Of a DNA stretch of 64,000 bases, positions 21,711-35,300 are shown one piece after another (positions within the stretch are counted from its first letter, which is position 1; each line of letters opens with the position of its first letter). Source of the DNA: Costus lasius (lineage: Eukaryota > Streptophyta > Magnoliopsida > Zingiberales > Costaceae); contig CM050453.2 of NCBI GenBank assembly GCA_027563935.2, positions 86,588,665-86,652,664 of the forward strand, given 5' to 3'. The notes beneath the pieces are model-generated. The model worked only from the letters and a program-made list of their open reading frames with translations, was not told where the DNA came from and searched no databases. The translations under genes and the position numbers were made by a program.

Positions 21711-22942
21711 AACGATCGTGCTATTGGCCCGATATGCGAACAGACATTGAGATGTATGTCCGCACTTGTCTTATTTGCCAGCAACACAAGATCAATCGGA
21801 GACTAGAGGCAGGGTTATTACAACCACTACCTGTTCCCGAGATGTTCTGGACGAGTGTGTCCATGGACTTTATTGGTGGGTTCCCTAAAGTTGACGGGAA
21901 GAGCTCAGTGTTGGTGGTGGTCGATAGGTTCTCCAAGTATGGAGTCTTTTTCCCAGCCCCTGAGCCCTGTGCAGCAAGAGTTGCTGCAGAGTTATTTTTC
22001 CAAAATATGGTGAAGCATTTTGGCATCCCAGTGGATATCGTGAGCAATAGGGATGTCCGCTTTACTGGATGCTTTTGGACAACATTGTTCAATAAGTTGG
22101 GGTCCAAGTTAAACTTCTCCACAGCCAATCATCCTCAAATGGATGGGCAAACCGAGCGAGTGAATGCTCTTGTGGAAGATTATCTCCGTCACTTTGTGAC
22201 TGCCAGTCAAAAGGACTAGGTGAAGTGGATGGATGTGGCACAGTATGCCTATAACTTACAGAAGTCATCCGCTACTGGCCACAGCCCATTTGAGCTAGTG
22301 TCTAATGCCTGTTGACATGGTGCAAAGGGATTCTGAGGGGAAGTGCCTTGCAGCTCAACGGGAAGCTCGGGAACGAATTGACTCACTCCGAGAGGTTAGA
22401 GATAGCTTGGAGTTGGCTGCGCAACGGATGCAAAGGTATGTCAATCGCCGACATCGGGACAAAGAATTCACGGTGGGCGACTTAGTTCTTCTCCGACTCA
22501 CCCCGCAGATCTGGAGGAAGATCTCGGCAAAGGAGGCCCATCGAGGTCTTATCCATAGATACGATGGTCCGTTTGAGATACTGAGTCGAGTGGGCTCAAT
22601 AGCATACCGCTTGAAACTCCCTGAAAGAATGCAGATGCACCCTATATTCTACGTGAGCTTTTTGAGAAAGTTTTACTCGGATTCGGAGGATCCTTCGCGG
22701 TCCAAATCTTACCGAGCCCCACCGACGGTTAGGACAGAGTTCCACCGGAGGATCGGCAGTATTCTAGATCACCAAATTCTGGGGCCAAGTAAAAGGAACC
22801 GACGTATGGAGTTTCTCATCTGATGGGATGGATCACAGAGGAAACAACCTGGCACAAAGCTTCCGAACTATGGCAGTTCGAGGGTGAGCTGAGGAGCTAC
22901 CTCGAGTCACCGAGGACGGCGACCACCTCAGGTGGGGGAGGA
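21711..22942 (+). pseudogene. Chromovirus integrase and chromodomain tail, plus strand
   Basis: The first readable part is the integrase zinc region (YVRTCLICQQHKINRRLEAG) and catalytic core: VSMDFIGGFPKVDGKSSVLV, HFGIPVDIVSNRD and HPQMDGQTERVN. Next comes the C-terminal part (KEFTVGDLVLLRLTPQIWRK, HRYDGPFEILSRVGSIAYRL) and a degraded chromodomain ending near 22940. A TAG at 22217 replaces the expected Trp of KDW, a small deletion shifts the frame near 22300, and a TGA at 22821 stops the chromodomain. RT, protease and gag are absent. A purine tract GGTGGGGGAGGA (22931-22942) precedes the LTR. It is a close relative of the minus-strand copy at 4641-5783 and 19249-20148, in opposite orientation. 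Confidence 0.9.
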
Positions 22943-24648
22943 TGTTAGGCCCAAAATTAGGGCCCAATTTGGACCAGTCAACGGTGGGTTGACTTGGTCA
23001 AAATTGACTCCAATTTCCAGCCGTTGCTAATTAGGGCTCAGCGCTGAGATTTGGGCAGGCGGGCGGCATCAGTGTGGGACGGATGGCAGCGTCTGTTGGT
23101 GACAACGCTTGCCTTCGAGCTTCTGCGGTGGTCGGCGACAGGAGACTAGAGACCGGCGGCGGGCTCGACGTGTGGAGCACGCGGAGAGGGGCGAGATCCG
23201 GCAGAGATCTCGCGTGCACGAGGAACGAGCAGCGGGCAACTCATTTCCGGTGGTGTGCACCTGTGGCGAGGGAAAATGAGGTCGGCGGCGACCTCGGACA
23301 GGACGACGGCGACGCGTGGGGTCGTAGCAGCGGGCGAGAACTCCACGCGGCGTGAGGCAAGGCTGGCAATGCCGGTAGACGAAGCAGCATTCTCCTCGGG
23401 GGCGGATGAGCGAGTGACACGAGGTCCTCGTTCAGGGAGACGTCGTCCATTTGGCACGCGGTGGCTGGCGGCGTTGGGCGGTGACGCCAAGCTGCCAATG
23501 CGGTTCCAATGGGCGGACGATTTCCCCAGCCGGCGATGCCCACGTGGCGGCTGGCAATGGGCGACTCGGGCGGTGATCTTCGGCGCGTGCTGCCAGGCTG
23601 GCTCCGCGTCCAAGCCACTTGCCCACGTGGAACCAGGTGGAGAACAGGGGTTCGTCCACCTGGATGTCAAGCCACCGGAGGGGAGACGATGCGACGCCAT
23701 ATAGGCGACGCTCGTCTGCGAGTCAGGTTATGCGGCTTTTGCTTCGTTTCGCACTCGTCTCCTGCTCTCGATGCTTCCCGGTGTTCACCCCTGAGCTCCC
23801 GTCTTCTTCCTTTGCCCCTCTCGGTCCGACGATCGGCGGCGACTTCTGGACCACCTCCGACGTCAGTGGGTGGTGAGCGGCGGTTTGACGTCAAAGGAGG
23901 CTTCCGCGGATACCTTCTTCCTCCGGTTTGGTGTGGCTGCGGCAGAGTCGACGACTCGACTCCGGCGAGGTAAACCTTCCCTCGTCTGGTGTTTTCCAAC
24001 GTTGCGATCTTCCGCGTGTTCCTCATTCCTCGCCGTATCCCTCTGTTCGTCTGGGGTCCGACTGTAGCGTAGTGCGGTTTTTTCCGACGTTCTCCCGTCT
24101 GTTGCTCCGTTTCTTCATCTCGTCGACGTGAGTTTGACGTTCCCTGGTTCCAGCTTCCCCTATTTGAACGTTATCGGTGAGCTGTCTGTCTCTCTCGGTG
24201 TTCGTGTTCGTCGCCTCTCCATTTTGGTGTCTTCCCTCCGCCTGTGTGAGGACGTTGTTCTCTCGCTGTCGATGTGGGCTGTGTTTTCGGTCGACGTGCA
24301 TGTGTGTGTTTGGTTGTATTCTTCCACCTGCGGGTGGACGTGTTTTCTTTGTCCGGCTGTCTACGTACAGCCCTGTTTCGTCTTCCCCGCGCTTCCTGTT
24401 TCGCGTGTTTCTTTTGGCTACCTGTGTGTAGCTTTTGTTGATGTGTGTTCTTCGTGAGGCTGAGGTGGTGTTCTTCGTCACTTGCCGGTCACGCCCCGTC
24501 CAGATCGTGCTCATCTACCCCCGTGACTCGACTGCTTCATCTCTGGTGAGAGTTCATTCAGCCATCTGAGTCCTGCGTGACTTTGTTTCGTGGCATTTGG
24601 TTGCTTACTTTTCAAAAAAAATTTATTACGGTAATTGTGGGCGTGACA
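22943..24648 (+). mobile_element. LTR of the plus-strand chromovirus, 1706 bp
   Basis: It begins TGTTAGGCCCA right after the purine tract and ends GGGCGTGACA, after which the sequence turns AT-rich. It is GC-rich, and long frames open on both strands (about 23030-24070) look like composition effects. No matching 5' LTR is in the window, so this is the 3' LTR of a truncated element. Confidence 0.85.
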
Positions 24649-27600
24649 CTAGAGGTATAAGGAGTCAAAGCATTGATTTAATTCTCTTAGTATTTATGTT
24701 ATAGATAAACTCTTCTAAATCAAGAACATATATGTTGTTTATGAGTAAAGCACCACCATAAAACTTATCATTGTAATAAATAGTACAACTCTTATTCTTT
24801 ATTACAAATGAAAAATCTAATCTTGTCTAAACTAAGAAATGAAACTTATGTTTCTTGTAATAAAAGGAACATAATAATAGCCTTCAATTTCTAATAAAAC
24901 AAAAGTCTCTATAGCCAAAGAAGCAACTTTTTGCTCCAGTTTTAACTTGCAGGTCTACTTCACCCTTTGCAAATACTCTACTTCTTTTAAGTCTATGCAC
25001 GTTTAAACAAATATATGACTCACATTCAATATCAAATACTCAGTAGAAGTAGATAAATCAATTTGCATACAAAAAGCATTCATTCTTATTATTTAGATAG
25101 GCAATGTTTCTTTGGTTTGAGGAGTATTCTCAAATTTTTGGTATTGGGTATTGGTCAAAGAATTTAAACTTAATTGTCTTGTTCTTCTAAAAAATTGATT
25201 GTATTAGCTGTATTAGTGTTGTTCATGTACATTATAATCTACAACAAAAACATGAAAAAGTAAACATCATGTTCAAAAATATTGAATTAGGATTTTAACA
25301 CAATGATACTCTCATTATTTTAAATTAAAATTATACCCATAACTATTAGTTTGAAAATCCTACACACAAGACCCAGAACAGCGACTTGCATGTAGGATTC
25401 TTTTGTGGTGATTAGATTTGATGAGAAAAAGGCCATGCATTCATTTGATGAAAAAAAAAAAAGGCCATGAAAAGAGCCTTTTTTTTCTCCTCCGATGAAC
25501 TAGTAAATGATTAAATTTGAAGAACGAGGAAGTAGAAAAGAGAGTGGGGGAAGGAGTGAGGCTGGAAAATTGACCATCACATGGACAGCCAGCAGCAGCC
25601 AGCCTTGTATATAAAACTAGTAGCACCTGCAACTCATCTGAGAGAGTGGCTGAGCGTAAAGCTAGCTGGATGCGCGAAAATTGTCGACGTCCAAGAGTAG
25701 AGTTGTTATGAGTACAGCTGCTCACTCACAATCATCACTCACCCTTTTACTTAAAAAAAAAAAAAATCTAAATAGAAAGTTTAATAATATAAATAATAAT
25801 ATAAATGTATGCAGTGCAATTATCAAATTGAGTTGGTGGAATCTGCCTTGACTTGCAGTTATCAAATTAATAATATAAATAAATGCAGTGCAATACAATT
25901 TATCTATTTTTTTCTATATCCATCACTTTCACAAATGAACCCACCTCAGCTGTTCCCTTCCTGTGGTGGTTAATAATACTTGACATGGTTCCCACTAAAA
26001 TGTCCATATATAGAAAAAAATAGAAAGTTTAAAAATCAGAATATTTAAATTTTGCTTTCTAATAGCACTTTAAATAATAATAAAATATATAGCTTTTGTT
26101 ATGATTAACTATTGGATAATATATCTCAATTCTTCAATGTGTAGAACATTATAATATCATAATATGAATTATGAAGGGTATTGATATAGTTTCAACCTCA
26201 ATGTCCTTGTCTTGACATTGGAAATTCATCTACAAGGTTGGTCAAGTTAGGTACAAGAGATAATTATTAACCACAGGTAAGTTAACTAACCACGGTTGGA
26301 AGATGCCTTGGATGTGAATTTTAATTGAGGGAAACTAATTAACAATAATAAGGTAAACCAAAATTAACATAATTATGAGGGCAAAATCAAATTAGCCTTT
26401 TATTTTTACTTATTCCGGATCAAGTTATCTAGTAATTATTTAATTTTGGTTTACTTTTTGCTTCCTATTCAAATTGAATCCGAGCTTCAATAATATGGGC
26501 TTTTATCATAATAAATTTAAGCTATTGGAGCGGAATGCAATTTTCACAATGGTTCTAAAGAATTCTTCAGAGCAAGCGCTTGAAAATGATGTGCCCAGTG
26601 AACCTACTAGAATTTAAAAATAAAAATAATAATAAGAGAAACTTCCAAAATAGATATCCACGAGACAATTAGTAGTTAGTATTTTATAAAGAAGCTACTT
26701 ACAATAGGACCCTTGATTATCTACAATTTTATAATAAAATTTTCAATTATATATATAATTTTCTTTTATATATATAATTTTCAATGCAACCTTAGGTATC
26801 AACTCAAGGATCTATAGACTTAAGCAAGTACCCCCAACCTTATTTAAGGCTTCTCACTTTGCCATATCTATTACATAACCCATACTACAATTATATAACA
26901 TTACACATCGCATTGTATTAAATAACTTGAGATATACATTTGGTGCTAATTTGCAATAAAATAGTAACTAGATTCAAAATAAATAATCTTAACTTTTTTT
27001 AAGAATTAAAAGAATCATTAGCAAGACCTAATAACAACTTGCAAGTAATAATCCTCTAATATGTAAACAACAATGCCTATACTCTTGACTTATCGCTCAA
27101 GCCAAAAATTCACTCCCACTCCTAATGTTTGAGGATTTGAAATTGTACTATAAGTCATTGCTAATCAAGCCGCCTAATGATATAGTGCCACTAACCCTGC
27201 ACATTGAGGCCATTTGGGATGAGCAGACATGCTTCTTATACAGTGAGATCTTGATATATTATCTTATATGCTAGCCCCAAAAGAGTAAAAAACATAGCCA
27301 AAGATCCTTTAGATCATTCTAAATCTCCTTTAAAAGTTCAAGCAAATTCTCTAGAGGAGAATGCTCCATTGCTCTAGGGGAGTTGACATAAAACGAAATG
27401 GACCAATACTACTACAATGATCGAAATGCTAATCAAAATAACTCTTGTGCAATATTTATGTTCCATCAAATTACATGTGGTTTAGATAGGTTAGGATATG
27501 GTTATGTTATTTTAATTTTTAGAATTATGTAATAAGTTGTACTAAATTTACTAGTATAAGTTATATCATTATTTTCATTTTGTGTATCCATGCAAGCTCA

Positions 27601-28800
27601 TCTATCACCATATGTACTACATCATCGCCACCTTATATGCCACCTCATATGCCATGTGCTCACTACCTCAACTCCAAGCAACATCATGTGGCAACCATGT
27701 AAGAAAGAAAAAAAAAGAATATAAATATTCCAAAGGGACAAGATTTCCACCACCCTACCTATCCTTTCCAAAACAAACCAAGCCAAACAAAAAGAAAAAC
27801 TTCTCATTACCCTTTTTTATCATACATATCATTTAAATAGGAGATAACTGGACCAAGCATCCTATCATGAAAGAAGAGACGTGATCAAAAATTTGAATTT
27901 ATTGACTTAGTTAAGTTATGGTGAATTTAAAGAGATTATATTTATCAATTTTGCATCATAGCGAATGCATTAGAAATTTTATAACATGCCTTTTTGTAGT
28001 CGCTTCTAGTTAAGAGTAGAAGTAAATTTATTTTTCTTTTCCTCCTGTTCTCCTTCTCCTTGGTAGTTAATCCCAATATCTTTTTCTTTTCCAAGTATTT
28101 ACTCTCCACTACTCTCCATCTTTTAGAATTTTTCATTTGGAGGAGTCTTGATTGTCTCCTTTGTACCCACCACCACCAATAAATCAATAACAAAAGGTCA
28201 AGATCTTTTCCTCCTATTCCCTTTCTCCTTAGAAATTAAGGGATCTCACCTACATTATCAAGATAATTACTTGAATATTTGACATTATAGAATATAGTTC
28301 ACACTAATATCTACTGTTATATTTTAAAAGGTATGCTATATGTTAGAGCATGAATTGGGTTAAAATCACTAACTAAATGAGATTAGTCACATCTCCTTAT
28401 ATGATGATGATGTCAAAACCTTTTTAAATAGATACTATAAATGTACTGTTTGCTTCTTATGCCTCTTTATGCTTGATGGAGTTATGAAATAACTTATAGT
28501 CTGGATTAGACAAGTAAATTATTATTAAAATAATAAAAAATATTTAGTTGAATATTGACAAATGGCAATCTTTCCACTGCATAAATGGATAAACAAAAAA
28601 ACACAAGGTTCTAGTTGAGAAAAAGGAAGTTAGTGACAGTTTGAAGGTGTACATCAAGAAAATAGGAATTTTGGGGTCTGACTAAAATTTCCAAAACTTT
28701 GGATTATGTCATGGAAAAATAATAGGGGCCAAACAGTTTTGAACGTCAGAAAAAATGAATTCGGAAAACAAGGGGAATATTTTGAGGACGAAATAATAAA
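24649..28800. other. AT-rich intergenic DNA without recognised genes
   Basis: About 4.1 kb with strong A+T bias and no convincing coding frame or known repeat. A promoter-like patch at about 25600-25740 (TGTATATAAAACT followed by a less AT-rich stretch) has no gene after it that I can recognise. Confidence 0.6.
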
Positions 28801-28899
28801 AATTGTAAACGGTATGGACCAAACTGAAATTTCAGCATAACATATGTTTTAAGAATGGATCAATGTTGGTGTGCTGCCATAACTCTTGCCACCAATTCC

Positions 28900-29130
28900 G
28901 ACCATTTATAAAAGTAAAAAAAGCTTCCCAGTTTGTGAGCTTAGCCCATACGCCCGGGAAAATGAGTATTATTGTAAATTTGGAGCGCAATTTTTCCTCA
29001 CGCCCACCTAATGTGGCACATGCATGTCCAGTGTCTAACAGGCTCCAGCCTTTCTTCGCTGGAAGCCCTCTGGTTACCTAATAGTGGGACCCATATAAAT
29101 GTAATTTATGTGAGGGTCAAAAGGCTGCAC
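28900..29130 (+). promoter_or_regulatory. Probable core promoter of the epsin gene
   Basis: A TATA-like CCATATAAAT (29091-29100) overlaps GTGGGACCC (29084-29092), which matches the known TCP-factor site GTGGGNCC. A pyrimidine-rich leader follows from about 29165. Transcription start is inferred near 29130, not observed. TCP sites of this kind are common in promoters of genes active in growing tissue. Confidence 0.5.
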
Positions 29131-30412
29131 CTTGTCTCAAGTCAGAAGGGAATCCTTGAAACCACCGTCTCTCCCCCTTTTCTTTATTCCGATTCTTTTA
29201 CTCAGCCTCATTCCTCTCGTCCTCCTCCGCTGGCAATCGAGGGGCGAGGGGGAGAAAAATAAAAAAGTAACCCTACGCGGTCGCCGAATCGTTTCTTCAG
29301 ATCTGTGTCTCCGTTCGCCTGCTTCCTCCTCGATCCATTAACCCTCCCTGTCGATCGATTGTCTCGCCGCTTGGTTGGATCTGGGTCTCTCAGATCGTCG
29401 CCAACCAGGTTCGCTCGATTCGCTATTGTTCCATTCTTTCTTCTTTTGTTTCCGGTTATTAGATCCGTTCTCTTCTTCGGCTTTTGATGCCCCGAGAAGT
29501 TTCGTCTGAATTAGCTTTCTTCTTTGTTGTATGTTTAGAGTGTATTGAGGCAAAAATCTACTGTTTTGGCGAGAATACACGATTTTTATACTAGATTCCC
29601 TTAAGGCTATGTCTTGTTCTGTCAAATCTGCTGAATTTTAATTTGATTGGCTTTGGGATAGGAATCTAATTTTGTGGTTATCGAGTTGGAGATTAAGTTT
29701 TTCGTTTTTCTATTTTGGATTTGAATTTCTTTATGGATTTTGTTGTACTCGGTTCAGTTCTTTCCATTCCAAATGATGATCATTCTAGAATTTCATGATT
29801 GAATACTTGTCTTTTAATCCGCTTTTTCTTGGTTTATGTGGTTACTTGATATGCAACACTGTCCGAATTCCTTTGTTCTCATCCAGGGGATTACTATGCT
29901 CTAATTAATTTGGTCGATTCTTTTAGCCTTCAGGTGACGTGGCAAATCACTTTATAAAAAGCATGGGATCAGTGCGAACCTGATTCTTTAGTTTGTGTTT
30001 TATGTGGTTTGGACTTCATTTAGTTTTCTTCTTCTTCTTTTTTTTTTCATACGGCGCTAGGTTAGATTTTCTCGATGCAATTAGGCTCTAAATCATTTCG
30101 AATTTGAGAAAGCCTTTTATTTACCCAAGAGAGCTGAAGGAACTCGGATTTGTATTAGCATTTCTACAATAGTGCTTTCCCAATATTGTGGCATATTTTT
30201 GTTGGCATACTTAACCTTTGTCATTTGGTTTTCATGTGGATGGATCTAGTGACTAATATGTGTACACTTCATTCTGTCTATTTCTAGGTTTTATCCTATT
30301 GTGTTATATTTTCATATATTCACAACTGTTTAGTATATTTTCACAGATTTAGTGCAAGGGGAATTTCTAATAAGGTACCTGTAAGCTGAAGCAATCTTGA
30401 TCTATAAGGATA
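29130..30412 (+). other. Epsin 5' untranslated region with leader intron
   Basis: A pyrimidine-rich, GC-richer first exon (to 29408, ending CCAACCAG) is followed by a consensus donor and a 938-base T-rich intron. The proposed acceptor is TTTTCACAG at 30346, leaving a short second untranslated exon before ATG 30413. Leader introns of this size often raise expression in plants. The exact splice sites are inferred. Confidence 0.5.
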
Positions 30413-32300
30413 ATGAAGAAAGCTTTTGATCAAACTGTTCGAGATCTGTAAGTCTCTTGATCTTCCATTCACATGTCTGCAACAAGCATCTTAGAAAATT
30501 TGGATTTGTTATTTAGTAGCTCTACTAGAACAATTGTGTTTGTTGTAAGTTTATAATCTAATATCATTCTCTTTTCATGCCGTCAGGAAAAGAGAGGTGA
30601 ATAAGAAAGTTTTGAAGGTCCCTGGCATAGAGCAAAAGGTACGTTATGTGACACTTGTAATCAAGATTTAAAATCTCTTCCACTACACAGTGGATGTATC
30701 AATACTACACCACATACTAGATGTACTAACACTATACAAACAAGTACCATACAAATCTTAGACTAGTATATATTGCCCATATTGGGTGGTTGGCAGAGCC
30801 TTGCTTCTAACAACATTAGTGAAATATGAGCATGTGTTTTAATCATGTTAGCTTCAAGCTAGCTTTTTTATGTATGTATGTGTATGTGCATATATGATGT
30901 TTGATTTTGAATCTTATATGTTTATATGCATTATATATTACCCGATTTGAACCTCAGATTCTTGATGCAACAAGCAATGAGCCATGGGGACCACATGGCT
31001 CACTTCTTGCGGATATTGCACAGGCAACCAGGAACTAGTAAGTATTCTATCTACTTTCATGCTGAACACTACATATTCTTATCTGGAATCTTATATTATA
31101 AAGTTTTCTAGTCATGAATACCAGATGATCATGAATGTGATATGGAAGAGGATCAATGATACTGGAAAAAACTGGCGCCATGTTTACAAGGTGTTGCATT
31201 CAACTCATTGGTTTTCATGGTCAAATATGATTAGCTTGATTATTCATTTAGATCTGTGCATGCAATGCACTATCTTCTTGTGAGCTTTTCAGAATGATAA
31301 AATTTTCATCTAGTTCAATAGTATTAATTATTGTTCATCGTATTTCATTCAATATTCTATTTTGAAATTGAACTTAGGCACTAACTGTCTTGGAGTACCT
31401 TGTTGCACATGGATCTGAGCGCGTGATTGATGACATTAAGGAGCATGCTTACCAGATATCGGTATTATAATTAGGACTTTTCCTTTCTTATGCATATAAA
31501 TTTGAGTTTGATTTACTTCTTTCCAATGTTTTGTTATACCTATGTACTATAATAACCTAGTACAAATTGCGATGCCTGTTTTTCAGACTTTATCTGACTT
31601 CCAATATATTGATTCAAGTGGGAGAGACCAGGGAAACAATGTCAGAAGGAAATCCCAGAACCTTGTTGCTCTTGTTAATGATAAAGAAAGAATACTGGAA
31701 GTTCGGCAAAAAGCTGCTGCAAACAGGGACAAGTGAGTTAACTTTCTGAACCGTGGAACAGTATTGACATTTGTTCACTCTGCATGTTTAATATCTTCCG
31801 TTCCTTTTCACAGATATCGCAGTACATTTTCAACTAGGCCTGGTTCATATCCAAGCCTGGGAGGCTTTGGTGATAGGTATGATGATGATCGCTATGAGAA
31901 TCGTTCTAGTAGAGAAGAAGATCGGTATGGCAATGGGAGGGAAAGAGATTGGGGATATAGAGATGATGACAGAAGTAGCAGGGGTGGAGACTCATATGGC
32001 CGAGATGGTGATCGTTATGGTAGGTATTCAGATGAACGTTTTGGCAGAGATGGTTATAGAGATGATGATAATAGAGGTCGTAGAAGTGATGACTATCAGT
32101 ATGGTTCAAGAGCTAGGAGCCTCAGTAGAGACCGTTCGTATGATGATGATGACCGCTCAACACGGTAAGTTTTAGAACTTGCCATGGTATAATTGGTTAG
32201 ACTTGATAAGAATGATTTTTTTTTATTATTATGGCTACATTTAGTAGTGCGAAGTAAGGTTCAAAAAACTGGTCCAATCAACTATATAAATCAGTTATAT

Positions 32301-32337
<37 letters not shown>

Positions 32338-32339
32338 GT

Positions 32340-32371
<32 letters not shown>

Positions 32372-35300
32372 GTATATATATGTATATGTATATATATATA
32401 TATGTATATATATGTATATGTATATATATGTATATGTATACTGGTTCCAATCATGTACCAGTTTCTTATACCTTGGTCCTAATAAAAGTAGGAAGAAGCC
32501 TTTCTAGCTGCAGAGTGTATTCTTTATTTTCTTTTGCAGTCAACTTTGCACTTAGAAGTTTAAATATTGTAATATGTTATGTCTATTGTCCAGTTAAATG
32601 CTTCTTTTATCATATATTCTGCAAATAACATTTTATGGTATGCTTAATTATTCTCTGTTTTCTTGTAGAAGTGGTGGTGGCAGAGCTGCTGATGATCTTC
32701 CTCGAGATGAGAGGTTGACAGATTTGATTATTTTGCTTTATTAGAGATATGATTTTCATGGAGTCAAAGCCTGTTATCCTGAGCTTGCCTCCTTAGACTA
32801 ATATATATTTATATTTCCAGGCAGCTAGACCGCAAACTTTCTGAGCAAAATATTAGTGCACCGCCAAGCTATGAAGAAGCTACTGGAGACGCTCAAGGCC
32901 GTGTGCAAGAAGAGAGGTATGACTTGTTAGTAAAATTCACATTTTCTTGCCTGCGAGTCAAACATTTCTGATTTCACCTCCATCAGTAGAAATGAAGGTG
33001 AATTCACATCAGCAGCAGCAGCATCAAAAGCACGCATGCCATCTGCACCCACCCCTTTAGAAAATACAAACCAAGGCCCCTCACCTTTTGTACCAGCAGG
33101 AAGTCTTCCGAAGGGTACACACCAAGATTTAGATCATGTTCCAGCTGGTGCACCTGCAGTAACTAACAACAATGATAATAATGGTTTTGATGAGTTTGAT
33201 CCACGAGGATCGATACCAGGTATTGCATATTGTTGCTCCCTTAACAGTGTAGCAATGCCAATCGCATCTCCTAAGATATTAGTAGAAATTTCTAATCTCT
33301 GCCATCCAATGTATTCTGTTCATCATAGATCTTCTACTTCGACAGCTGTAAGGAAAGAACTAGTGAATTAGAGAACAAAATAAATGCAATGCAAAGACGT
33401 AAGGAAAATAAAACAAGTGACGAAAAACAAAGCTAAGTAATATATAACAATGAGGACTTAAATAATACTTTTAGTAATAACCAAACTAGTGTGCCTAAAG
33501 TCTAAAATTTTGATGCTAGAACAAAACCAGTCGTATCACCTACGTCCTAGGATTATGAAAAATAATCCAGTTGTGGTTTAATTTTATACTTGTAACATTG
33601 GCAGCATATGTGATGGTACCTATTTTTTAGCTGTATGCTTGATTATCTGTGATGTTCAATGCTGAAAACTACTGAACCAAATCTACTTTTACCCTATGAT
33701 CTTTTCATATTTGTTCAAAAGAATTTAAAGGTCCATGTGTGCTTCATACACAAATGAGTACAGAGAATTTCCATATTATTATCTTGAATCAGTTACAGGT
33801 AATAGAACAAAGGAATCTGCTGAGTTCTATTGCAATTCAATATTTAAGTTTTTACTCTTATTTTATGGAGTATATAGCAGTTAATTATTGTGTTAATATC
33901 TTTTTGCGATACATATAACTTTTTTTTTCATAAATAGATTATTGTGTTCTCATTCTAGTACCTTCATACTTTTTAATTATCAACATAACATGGATTCTGA
34001 AACTAAACAAGTCAATTAGGATATACAAATGTAATAATGCATCTTTGGGCATTTCCTCTCAATGTCATCACGGAACTGTACTATCTTTGCCCTTTTGCAA
34101 CTATTTTTTTTTCATAAATAGATTATTGTGTTCTCATTCTAGTACCTTCATACTTTTTAATTATCAACATAACATGGATTCTGAAACTAAACAAGTCAAT
34201 TAGGATATACAAATGTAATAATGCATCTTTGGGCATTTCCTCTCAATGTCATCACGGAACTGTACTATCTTTGCCCTTTTGCAACTATTGTTAATCACAA
34301 ACTCCACTAACAACTTGACTTGATGCCATTTTCCATTGATGCGCACCTTCTTTTGTTCCTCCCTTTGAAATATATGTTAGAGTACGTTGGTTACCATCTC
34401 AAGCGTTTTAGTTAGTCGAATGTTTAATCTAAATTGTGATTCAAGGTATGATTTCAATGTAACAACTATACAACCAGGGATTATGGTGAAAGAAAGATCC
34501 TTTGGTTCTGGTGGAGAATGACATTATTTCATGATGGCTAAATCAATCTGATATTCTCTTATGGATAATAATGACCTAAACATTTGTTGAAGTACATTTT
34601 TTAATTTGTTGCAGTAACATGCACATTTTTAACAAACAATGACCTCAACTGTTCTTTCGCCTTATCAGCTGCTCCACCTGCTGCTAGTAGTCTTGAGATG
34701 GACTTATTTGGATCAGCAACAGATTCGGTCTATTCGCTGGCTCTGGTTCCAATTTCTATGAATAACACTGATCCTGAAGTAGATATTTCAGAAAATTCAG
34801 GTTTTGCCAGATCCTCGTCTGATGGATTCAGCCAGGTTTGTATGATCATCCTTAACTTGCGTGACTATGCCAACTAGTTGTGATTGCATGATGGTTACTC
34901 AAGCGTGTATCTTTATCCAATGAGTTTGTGCGCCGTTATACTATAGACTTATTGTTAGATTACACTCTGAAGCTCGGCAACCAAGTATAATTAGAATTGT
35001 TATAGTGAAATATGTGGAGCTTCTTCCTTGCCTCGTTTTAGTGCCTATGTTCTTCCTCTACTTTTTTTTATCTTGCTTAACTGAGGTTGGTTCTTTCCTT
35101 CTTTTCTTTCCTCTTTGTCCAGCCTGGTGAAAATCCTTTTGGGGATCCTCCTTTTAAAGCTACACAAGAAAATATACCCAACCAGCAACGGAGTTTTGTA
35201 CCTACTGCATCCTTTAATGCTTCGATTTCAACCGGTGGCGGGGAGACTCTTCCACCTGCGACCTCCAAGATACAAACAGCATCAACATTTGATTTTGATG

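Noticed and set aside
23031..24067. Several overlapping long frames on both strands in the chromovirus LTR
   Set aside because: They sit in a GC-rich LTR where stop codons are rare. No domain is recognisable.
25600..25740. Promoter and first exon of a gene left of the epsin gene
   Set aside because: The TATA-like sequence is not followed by any coding frame I can support.
31867..32175. Met/Glu-rich frame overlapping epsin exon 7
   Set aside because: A shifted frame over the Asp/Arg-rich exon; the epsin frame is the supported one.
32193..32507. Tyr/Ile-rich frame in epsin intron 7
   Set aside because: A translation of the TA/TATG microsatellite.
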